This document shows, piece after piece, positions 10,940 to 20,400 of a stretch of 64,000 bases of DNA. Every line of letters begins with the position of its first letter. Within the stretch, counting starts at the first letter, position 1. The DNA is from Limonium bicolor (Eukaryota > Streptophyta > Magnoliopsida > Caryophyllales > Plumbaginaceae), in contig CM041779.1 of NCBI GenBank assembly GCA_023374045.1, forward strand, positions 265,618,131 through 265,682,130. Direction: 5' to 3'. Position numbers and translations under genes: made by a program. The notes under the pieces were generated by a model. That model worked only from the letters and a program-made list of their open reading frames with translations, made no database searches and was not told the origin of the DNA.

Positions 10940-12000
10940 CTAGTTTAATTGGCAAACGTATAAGTATACGGTAGTAACACGATTGATATACTCCAAAACA
11001 CATCCCTTTATTTATTAACATACTTCCTTACACCATAAGTTGGTTACATTGTGGATATTGCTACGTATAGCATCCTTAACACATAACTGGATTAATAGAT
11101 TACATGATTACATAGGGCTTAAAACTGCCTGAAAGTCAAATTCAAACGTCCTGGTTTCATATGCGTGGCATTGATCACTGCCGACGGTGCGGTATTCAGT
11201 TTGATCTTCTTGATACCGTGGTATAACATCCTTGATTGTCCTCCCATTATTAACACATCACCTGATTTCAACACTAGCTTCTTTGCGAGATCACCACGCT
11301 TCTGCTCGCCATAGATAAATACTGCTGTGTCACCAATGGACCAAGACACCACGGGTACTCCCTTACTTAGAGACTCGGGTGACTCGTCCTTATCTTGGTG
11401 CAATCCTAGTCTTCCACCTTTCTGGTAGAAGTTCACAATACATAGGTCCGCTTTAACACTTGGAATTGAATCTTTTTCAGCTTGCTGAGCAATTCCTACG
11501 GTGTGGTTAACAACCGCAAGGAACTCCTCAGGTATACCTGGTACAGTTGCTCCATCTTCAGCTCGCACGTCTTGATATGACTTGGTGTAAGGATTCCAGT
11601 CCTTACCCATGCACATCATCTTCAGCTTCATCTTATCCGCTGCGTATTCGGGTGTATAGAATCCTCCTAGTGCTGCTCCAAGTTCATTGCATCGCCTGAT
11701 GATGTGGATTTGCGCTTCGGGTGTCAGGTATCCATTTAAGAGTACCATACCTGGTTGGATAACCTGACATTGCTCCATTGGAAAGTCGGTGATGCTGATG
11801 GTGGTTTCTTCAGGGTTTGGTGTGGCGGGATTGGATAACAGATATTGAAGGTTCCTAAGGTTTTCAACATTGTCTAGTTTAGGTGTCTTTTATATTATTC
11901 CTTAACTCGTTAGTTAGGTGTGTACATTTAGACTCTCTAATACACTCATGCATGAAATGCGGTAAGCAATCACTTTCTCATGTAACAGTTTAGGCGGTAC
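10940..12000 (-). other. E2 predicted gag-pol intron (1061 nt) enclosing the AlkB exon
   Basis: The donor is CCAG|GTACCGCC, intron first base 12000, four codons before the gag TAA. The distal acceptor is AAACTAG|GC with exon from 10939. The intron is phase 1 on both sides, so removal fuses gag directly to protease in frame. A proximal acceptor CCTTAG|GAACC (exon from 11854) instead opens the AlkB exon, also in phase in E4 and E5. Donor and both acceptors are conserved in all copies that retain the region. Splicing is inferred from signals and phase, not from RNA. Confidence 0.7.
11119..11854 (-). CDS. E2 AlkB-type 2-oxoglutarate/Fe(II) dioxygenase (ALKBH1-like) inside a retrotransposon
   Basis: From the ATG at 11778 the frame encodes 219 residues ending RQF-stop. 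AlkB hallmarks are intact: Fe ligands H127 and D129 in GRLGLHQDKDES, distal H187 in SRMLYHGI, and the 2-oxoglutarate-binding RLNLTFR with R211, N213 and R217. N-terminal blocks GGFYTPEY and MKLKMMCMGKDWNPYT and the strand VVSWSIGD match plant ALKBH1-type proteins by eye. AlkB enzymes oxidatively remove methyl groups from nucleic-acid bases; plausible targets are m6A or m1A in element RNA or methylated DNA, but the substrate is not shown. The exon start 11854 follows an AG acceptor. Between 11854 and 11778 this copy lacks one base (near 11824) found in E3, E4 and E5, so the gag-to-AlkB join is out of frame here. Confidence 0.93.
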
Positions 12001-13459
12001 CTGGTCTAGAAGAGGAGCCTGGCGCCTCAGACCGGTCCACCACGTTCAGGGCGGCCTTGCCGGACCCCGTACCCTTCCCCTTCTGGGCATCCGTGTACTT
12101 CCTGTCAGAGGGCTGCTGGGTGATCGCCTTCGGGCTATCAGTGGTCGCGGTAGTCTTACCCTTCCACTGACCCTTTGGCCTGTAGTTCCTACTGTTGGGG
12201 TTGTGCCAGCACTCAAACTCACGGTGCCCCATCTTCTCGCAGTAATGACACTTCACGTCATTCCCCTTGCAGTCTTTGCCGGGGTGGTCTCCATTGCACC
12301 ACTTGCAGTAAAAGTGGCGCTCCGGTCCAGAACCCGCGCTAGCTGCGTTCACAATACATCATCAATACTCACTTCCAACTCAAGAACTTATATCTCAATT
12401 TATCACACATGTTTAGGTAATTACCCTTAGGCGGGTGAGAGCGTAAAGGCTTCGCCGCATACGCGTACGTAAGCTTCAGAGGCTCCTCAGCTGTGGTGGT
12501 CTGGGCTTGGCCCTTATCACCCTGATGCTGATTCTTCTGGGGCTGAGGGTAGTGCTTCTTTTCTTCCTCCCCCGTACCTTGCTGGACCTGGCCCTCGTTT
12601 GTGGCCTTGCGCTTGTGCGCATTCTCCTCGTCCCTCAGACGGACGGTAATTTCCACCTTAGCAGCGGCATGATAGCACTCCTGAATTTTAGGACGTCAGT
12701 CATGCCCCGCAAAACAAAACTCACCAACTCACATTAACATTCACTATCAGTATTAACTGATTCATATCACGGTATTTTAATTACCTGCAAGGTAGTATAC
12801 TCAGCTGGTCCCATCCCGTAGCGAAGACGGTAGTTGAGACCATTGTAGAACCGGTTCACCAACACTCGGTTCGAATATCCAAGGTCTGGCAACAGGTGGA
12901 TAAGGCCGGTGAATGCTGTGTAGTAGTCATCAACCGTCATCTTATCCCCCTGCCTCAGACTGTCAAGCTCGAGGCGCTTGGCCTCCTGCACATGTACCGG
13001 GTAGTACTTGGCTCGCAGTAGAGCCGTGTACTCCCTCCATCCAAACTCAGGATCAGCTATCCTGTCCTCCCTCACCAGTTTCCACCAACTCTGTGCCGAC
13101 CCCTTCAAGTAGTAGGCGGCAAGTCGGACCTTAGCCTCAGCAGGTACGGCCAAAGTCTCGTAGGCGGTCTCCAGCTCGGAGATGTACGCCTCTAGCTTAC
13201 GGGGATCGGTCTCCCCATGGAATGATGGCGGCCTCAAGTCAGCCAACGCCTTGACCCAGTTGGTCTCTCTCGGCGGTGGTGGTGGTGGCTGAACTCCGGG
13301 CTGATGCCCCTGCTGCACCGCAGCTACAATCTGGGGGACCATCTGGGCTACGGCGGCTGCAACTGCCTCAGCCATAGTCTGTGCCGTAGGGTTCTCGCCC
13401 TGGTCACCCATATCTCCAGTACCGCGTCCGCGGCCTCGACCTCGCGGTCTACCTGACAT
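11990..13459 (-). CDS. gag: E2 gag with three exons: capsid plus zinc knuckle
   Basis: Structural protein that packages the RNA. Exon 1 (13459-12785) starts MSGRPRGRGRGR, has a Pro-rich stretch (PPPPPPRETNWVKALADL) and the retrotransposon gag fold (SWWKLVRED, YYPVHVQEAKRLEL, DKMTVDDYYTAF, NRFYNGL). Exon 2 (12680-12425) is Gln/Lys-rich and starts ECYHAAAKVEITVRLRDEE. Exon 3 (12342-11990) has CKWCNGDHPGKDC and a canonical CCHC knuckle CHYCEKMGHREFEC, then a basic tail. Intron 1 (12784-12681, 104 nt, CAG|GTAATT...TTCAG|GAG) is phase 0 and intron 2 (12424-12343, 82 nt, AAGG|GTAATT...CGCAG|CT) is phase 1. Removing them keeps the frame. If the third donor at 12000 is not used, translation stops at 11990. 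Confidence 0.85.
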
Positions 13460-13675
13460 CTGAATTCATATGAACATTCATTAGCAACACGCTTGCACAC
13501 TTATCGGTCCAACGGTAGTAACGTCTCCCGATTATAAGGTATTCCCACACTTAGTTAGTGGTTAACCCGTCCATAACTGCTCACTCCATAAGTATAGTTA
13601 GATTTCCTAACTCGGTTTACTCCTATGCTCGGTATTCTAGTCATCAGAGCGATACTTCGCTCTGATACCACTTTT
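13460..13675 (-). other. E2 leader between primer site and gag
   Basis: Noncoding leader. The bases before the gag ATG read GAATTCAG|ATG, an AG acceptor-like context also seen in E4 (TTATTCAG|ATG), E5 (GAATTCAG|ATG) and E3 (GAATACAG|ATG). A 5' UTR intron ending exactly at the start codon is possible. Confidence 0.55.
13659..13670 (-). promoter_or_regulatory. E2 primer-binding site, initiator tRNA-Met
   Basis: On the minus strand TGGTATCAGAGC lies 5 nt downstream of the 5' LTR end. It is complementary to the 3' end of plant initiator tRNA-Met, the standard minus-strand primer of many plant LTR elements. Confidence 0.92.
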
Positions 13676-15032
13676 TGTAACACCCCTACTACGCGCCTAA
13701 CAATAAATACAGTCGCAGCGGAAATGACCAACTAAACAACAACTAACAAATTGGTGTTACAACGCCGTTAACCACCCACGTGGTTAACTAGGCAGAATAA
13801 ATAACAACGTATCGGTCTGATGATCAGACTCCCGAGCAATAGGACCCAACATCCAAACATAACCATAACCATTAAAACCGAGTATTTAATTTACATACCG
13901 TCTACAACATAACATCCTCCACCGTCAACTAACAGTACCAAAATATAACGCCACGGGAGCACAGGCGCATCCCGGGCCAACATCCAAAATAAACAAAAGT
14001 ATCATGGTCTAAACCTACAACCATTCCGCCTCTTCGAGTCTCATCCTGCAATGAAAAAGAAAATGGAGCCCCCGAGGGGGTCAGCACCTTTGCTGGTATG
14101 GCTAACGCGCAGCCCATCGGCTACCGGGATACGCGCAAACCACTTGTCATGATAACATGGAGTTCTTTTAAAACAACCAACATCATATACATGTATTTAT
14201 TCACCATAACATAGCACATTAACAATCCATAACACCACAAGGTCGGTTCTCACAAGGAACATTCCATCATGGTTAGAATACCAAGTGAGCCTAAGGATTT
14301 TCATTAATCCCATGTTAAGCTCGTTACATACCTCGTTACCATCCCGTTATTTGAATGGTTAACTTAATCCCAAGGTGTGTCGGATATAGTGATCCCAAGC
14401 ACACCGAAATAACATACGTATGCCCCTGTGGCCCGACGTGAGTCAGTAACTAGCTTTGGATAAGCTAAGGGAAGGTTGGAAACCAAATTGGAGAACAACC
14501 TATACATACACCAAGAGAGTCGAACCGGATATGATATCGACCCCCGTCCTCACACGCGTGGCCGGAACAGACCGGACTCCTCACTCCCCCGGTTAGCACT
14601 TGTTAGTGATCATACAAGTGATCTTGTTAAGTCACACACAAGCAAGCATATAGGTCTTGTTAGACACGCCAAGGGATAGGAGTCACAATAATACATCATC
14701 ATAATATAAACAACCGTAAACTCTTTTCATGCCTTAATCTTGTAAGGTCGTAAACACACAGAAAAGCAAACAGCACACAGGCCGGTGTAAACCGGTAGGC
14801 AACAGACTGCAAGAAAACCATACCTTGGCCCTTGCCTTGTTTCGTTCCCACCTTGAGAGAATCCTATACACATTAGTAAGGTCGGTTAATTAATTATTTA
14901 ACTTCACACTTACTATGTATTCAACATGCTTGTATGACATGTTTTAATGCCTATCTTACCCTAGGTTACCTTCATTAAACACCCTAGGGTTAACTACATA
15001 AGTCACATTCTTTTCTGTTTTTTTTTACAAGT

Positions 15033-15375
15033 TTTGGTCCGACCGACCCACCGTCCGACCCACAACTGGGTCGGACCCTCCCAGTGGTTTTCGGGTCTGA
15101 AGAACCTTACCTTGACCGACCCATGTCCGACCCAACCTTCTGGGTCGGTCCATTACAGAACCCTTTTACTTCCTTATAATCATACCCGTCCGACCCACGT
15201 CCGACCCACCATTCTGGGTCGGTCCATGTGCGAACATTTTCCCTCCTTGAAACTTGTCCGACCGACCCATGTCCGACCCAACCTTCTGGGTCGGTCCATT
15301 ACCGAACATTTTCCTAACATTTTACAGAGGCTCGACCGACCCAAAAACTGGGTCGGCCCCTGGGTCGGTCGCCCT
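15033..15375. repeat. Palindromic GGGTCGG array in E2 5' LTR
   Basis: Same array as at 4802-5120. It is made of GTCCGACCC/GGGTCGGAC inverted units separated by about 40-60 bp and lies about 140 bp from the conserved GGTCGGTTAATTAA stretch. Confidence 0.85.
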
Positions 15376-16860
15376 CTAAACTTACCCAAACCTGCCAATT
15401 CTTCACCAAACTTCTCCTAAGGCCTCTTAATGCTTCCTAACAACATTTGGTAACCTTACATCCACATACAACATCCATGAAACTCATTTTCTAATTCCTT
15501 GAATCATTTACTTATTTCCTTGTAAGAATTCCTTAACACTTATGTTATTTTATACTAGGTTCCTAGATGGTGTTTCTCACCTATGGTAACTACTATCCCA
15601 AAATGCTTTCCCACCACTACAACATCATCTCTAAAGCATTATTTCTCACCAACCTAAACTCTAGTTAATGTCTAAGTCCTTTTGTTTACCTAGAACACTC
15701 TAAGACATAGTTTCTCCTCTAGTAACACCTAGTCATTTTCTAACATCTCTAGTTCACCAAACCTTACATTAATACCTAGAACTCCTTAGATATTTCCTAA
15801 ATTTTGACATGGGTTCTCCTAGAACATTACTAAGCCTAAACACTTTGTTTTCTTCATCAAACACACAAAAACACCTAAAATCACCAAGAACACTCTCATA
15901 CACAAAACTTCTCTAAAATCACATTATATTACAACATTATGCACAACTTAATTTGCATGGCACTTAGGCCCTTAAAATGCATGGCTCTTAGGCCCTTAAA
16001 TTGCTTAAATCATAAACACTGAATTTCCTCACAATATATATGCCTTTAACCTGCAAATACACTCAACAACACATATGCCTTTTACTAAGCTCTTGAGAAC
16101 ACTTTACTAAGTCATTCACCATTTGCTCTTTAGGTAGTTTTAATAAGCATTTATAAGCTCATTTCTCCTAAGGCATTAAACAACATTAGGTTAGTATTTT
16201 TACCTCTTTTCCAACCAAACTTCTTTCTTGTTTCCTTTAGAAAACCGATAGAGTACTTGATTCTTTGACAAGCTCTAAACAATATACAAACATTATAATG
16301 AGTATTCAAGCTATAAGCTCCATCTCATTGTAAACCCTAGTTTCACATTATTTCAAAAACATCAATGTGATTGTTTTACCTTGATCTTTGAAGAGAGTTT
16401 GAATGTCTATGAAGAGAGGACTCCACCTAGTCCAAGAAGGGTTGAAATGAAGCTAGAACAAGGTCACATAAAAAGCTCTTTCAATGTGTATTTTCGGACA
16501 TGACAAAAACAAGGAGGAAACTTGATTTTTGTTTGAGATTCCTTACCTAGAAGTAAAGGAGAGTAATAATATGTAGAAATCCAAGCTCAAGCTCCTTCAA
16601 TGGTGGAACACCTTGGCACCGAAATGGAGCTCTAGGAGTTTCGAGAAGATAGAAATGAAGAGCTTGATGCAAGGAAGAGAATGGTGGTGTTTGTTCTTGA
16701 TTTGGACAAGTGAGGAAGATTTGGCAAGAGATTGAAGTTGTGTTTTAATGGTGGTGTGTGTGTTACCGTGAGAGAGAGCAAGAAGGGAGGGAGAAGAAGC
16801 TTGCAACCGTGTGAAAGAAGAAGGCAAAGGAGAGAATGAAGATTGAATTTACTTTTTGAA

Positions 16861-16870
16861 GATATTTAAG
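16861..16870 (-). promoter_or_regulatory. Candidate TATA element of E2 5' LTR
   Basis: The minus strand reads CTTAAATATC, then about 30 nt later a CT-rich stretch (CAATCTTCATTCTCTCC) typical of plant 5' leaders. The homologous site in E5 is a better match, TATAAATAT (42539-42546). Assignment is by resemblance only. Confidence 0.5.
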
Positions 16871-17498
16871 CCTTAAAGCAAATAGTACCTATGAGTCACA
16901 TTTATTTACTTAACAAGTTAACATACTTGGTGACTCCTCACTACAAAAACCGGCCCCCTATATTAGTATGAGGGTATTTTAGTCTTTGTTTGTCAATTTA
17001 ATTACTTATAACAACATATGTTATAAACTAGCTTATAAAAAGTACTATTCACCTATACAAGGCACATAGAAGTGAAATTTTTTGATTTCCCACTAATATA
17101 GCCACCCAAATGTGATACTATATAGTACACATATATATTTAAGAGTAATGATGGACATTTAGCCATTCAAAACTCATTTACAAGACAATTTTTCAAAAAC
17201 GTGCTTTAAGACTTCTTAAAGCACATTTTGTGTTTTAACTTGTTTTCAAGCTTGGTTTTCTTTGGTAATTGATTTAATATGTTCATTAATATATAAATGA
17301 GGTCTTGGTAAGCTTATCAAGCCTTAACCAAGCTCATCCCAAGCTTAGAGCATTTTTCGCCCTAAATAACCTTTAGGTAATTACTTGTATTTTCTATGTT
17401 TTAAATTGTTTGCTAATGTTTCTAAGACTCTTTTTAGTCTTAATAAATCATGTTTTAATGTTTAAATAACATTTTAAGGTTTGGGGTATTTCATACCC

Positions 17499-20400
17499 CA
17501 AATCTAAATAATATTATTTAATCATTATTTATTGGAATATAATCCAAATATAAATCATTTCACGTACGCATGCAAACCCATGCATGAAAACGTTACGTAA
17601 AAACAGTCGTTTCACCACAAACGCTAAAACACCTTAGAAGCATATGGTCAAACATGACCTTGTATGACCCTCTAATATTCAAACTAAATGGTCATACAAT
17701 TATTATATGAATATACAAATATATTCCCTAAGCTATATTCAGTCAAATACGCAAATGCTCGGGAGTGCTCACACCCGCTCCTTAAAGCACGAAAAGTCCG
17801 GAGGAGTGCCGAGGTGGCACGAACTCCTATAAAATTAATTCCTAGAGTTCCTAACATCATTATTTATCATTCTAAAGAGAACCCACGAAGTGGTTTCTCA
17901 AAATTCAGCAAAAACCAAAGGAGGATTTCTTAGCGCTCCTTTTTGGCCCGGGAGTGTCCCGATGGCCCGTAAATTATGTCACGGGTTGATATAACCCCAT
18001 ATAACTCAATGTAACATCTTAGTATATGTTTATTTACTATAATAAGTGTTTACAAACACTTGGAACTCATAAGAACAATTGGTTTCCCAAAATTTCCTTA
18101 GAGCACAAAAACACACCTTCGGGTGTCACGAAAATGCGTTTTACGCAATTACCTTGTAGTTTTTGACATGCCACGAATTGGTAATCTTAAAAAGGGTTAA
18201 AATGACCTTCTAAATCAGTTGGTGTGACTAGTCAAAGGCTCTCTATAGGGGCCGATTTTAAGGGCAAAAACTAGTATAAAATTTGCTTTAAAAATTTATA
18301 AAAGGCTTAAAACATGATGACTCATCATCCCATGTGTTATATTACTTAATGTCAAAGTATGTAGGTCTTAATGGACCAGAGAGCTGTCGAAATAATGCTT
18401 AGGAATAAGGCCATGTGAGCTAGATACAAACAAAATGCTTAAAAGCAAAAAGTAGATCTAGATTCTCTTCTTTTGCTTTCTTAATAATAAGTGACCTTCC
18501 AGCTTCTTCCTTGGCTCTTCATGGCCGGTTTTGAACCCCATTCAGACCTCCATTTCGTGACTCCACATGAAGAAGAACAAGCAAGTAGCATTGAAAAATC
18601 AAAGGAATATACTCACCTTTTCTTACCTTTGTTTCTAGCCAAAATAATTGTCTTTCCAACTCTTGCTTAGTCACACCACATGGCCGGTTTTCATGCTGGA
18701 AAGGAGGCATTTATTGAGCCAATAATCAAGGTAATAAACTAAGGAAAAGAATTGTCAATTGACATTAAAAATTGACAAAACAAAATCAATTTCCAAATGC
18801 TTCTTTCATTACGTGAGTGAGCTTCATTTCCCTCCTTGCACAATTCTTGCACGGTTGGTAAGCTCTCTCCTCTCTCTTCTTAGCTTCATCTTCTCCTTTG
18901 AAGCTCTTAAGTCCATTAATGGAGTTTTAACTTCTATCTTCATCTTTAAGTTAAATTCCTTGCATTTCTTGGCAAGTCTTGAAGCAAAACTCTTCCTAGC
19001 ATAACAAGGTGTGTTCGGCTTCACTAGTTCTCCAAGGAGATTGTCCAAACCAACATTAAACAAGGAGCATCTCAAGGTTATCTTAAGGTAGTTTAATGCT
19101 TGAAAATCCTTAAAGCACATTTTTATGTGTAACAAGTTCTACTTCTTCTAAGGTTCTTTCCTTCTTCATTTTCATGAAGGAAACCTTGTTCTTCATCTAC
19201 CTTAGGAGTGCCGAATTCATAAGGAGAAAAGTCTAAGGTAAAATCTAACTTGTAAAAATACTTACAAATCTACTTAAGATCTTTATTCAAGATCTAACTC
19301 CTAAAAAACTCCTTCACACTTGCATATAACCGAAGTGGAGCATCTATATTACCTTGGAGAGAAAGCTTGGAGATTCAAGAAGAGTTCAAGCACTTAACCA
19401 CCTTTGTTAAGAAGTAAGTTTACTAAGTAAATCCTTATGATAAAGTTTGTTAAGCTTCTAAAAATTATACAAAATTAAGTACACCTCCTAGGTTTATTAA
19501 ACCGAACCGGCGAAACCATGTGGTATTATATGCCAAAAATACAACCTATAACTTATATAGAAAATATTTACCTTAAGACACATTTTTGTGTCACACAAAT
19601 TTAGTTATGTTACATATTAATTCAAGCCGAATTACAAGGGAAAAAATGCTTATTTTTGAGCTAAGAATTTATATAAGACATTACAATAATTTTTACATGA
19701 GTTATATAACTCCTATGAATTTATGTATAATTATTATGACATAGAAATCCACTTTTATATACTATATGGTCACCAAATAAATATGGCCGAATGCTTTAAT
19801 TGATAAATAGGTATTAATGACCTACTTAGGTATATAAACTATATCACAAAGTTTGGTGAGTTAAGAATATTCTATTAGTGTCTAAATGACTAATTAATTA
19901 AGTTATGTGGGTTAAATGTAATTCTTACAAAGTTTAGTGTACTTATATTAAAACCGAGAGCTAAAGGGCTGTTTGGTGTAATTATAATATAATATAAGGT
20001 TAGGAATTAAGTTTAAGAATTTTAGATAATTTAAACAAGCTTTGAAATACTTTTTATAAAGTTTTGGGCTATTATGTAATTATAAAAGTTGTTATGAAAG
20101 TTTAGAATTTATTAGTGGGCGAATTCATAATTAAGAGAATTATTAGGTTCACTTTCGAAATTTTAGGGATTAAATATTTAGACTATAGTTTATAAGTTAT
20201 TAAGTAACTATTAGAAAGTTTTGGGGTGAAAATGTAATTAATGGAAGTTCAAGACCTAAGCCGAATTATTTGGGGTTAGTTTGGTAATTTAAGAATTTAT
20301 ATAATATTCGGCATTTATGGAGAATTAAATTAAAACTATAAGTTTATAAGGCATTATGCAAAGTTTATAAGGTTTGTGGTTAAATTGTAATTATGGGGAA

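Larger units (their letters stand above)
3451..17493 (-). mobile_element. E2: full-length AlkB-carrying chromovirus inserted in the E1 3' LTR
   Basis: Complete element on the minus strand, 14.0 kb. The 5' LTR is 13676-17493, the primer site 13659-13670, gag 13459-11990, AlkB 11854-11119, protease to chromodomain 10939-7575, the PPT 7238-7254, and the 3' LTR 3451-7237. The 5-bp duplication TACCC flanks it. The LTRs show very few substitutions, so it is young; the nested position agrees. Most differences between the LTRs, and several frame breaks, are 1-3 nt deletions that may be sequence errors. Confidence 0.95.
13676..17493 (-). repeat. E2 5' LTR
   Basis: 3818 bp, TGAAATACC...GGTGTTACA on the minus strand, near identical to 3451-7237. 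A TATA-like TTAAATATC is at about 16861-16869, followed by a CT-rich leader (about 16840 downwards). A donor-like TTCTAG|GTAAGG has its first intron base at 16546. An acceptor-like TTTTTCATTGCAG|GATGAG starts an exon at 14045. These suggest a spliced leader within the LTR. The palindromic array is 15033-15375. Confidence 0.95.

Noticed and set aside
11119..11778. AlkB frame as an independent host gene trapped between elements
   Set aside because: It lies at the same place and strand, between gag exon 3 and the protease exon, in E2, E4 and E5, and E3 has its first 49 bp at the homologous site.
15034..15420. 128-codon Arg/Pro-rich frame in the E2 5' LTR and similar frames in E5 arrays (30149-30629, 40598-41047)
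   Set aside because: Open on both strands across the palindromic arrays. It is broken by an indel in the sister LTR.
17494..17510. A second short LTR starting at TACCCCAAAT
   Set aside because: It is the continuation of the E1 LTR. The TACCC on each side of E2 is the target-site duplication.
18519..19135. Small frames on both strands in the E1 LTR
   Set aside because: No domain or conserved counterpart. The region is LTR by its ends, and the CT-rich part looks like a leader.
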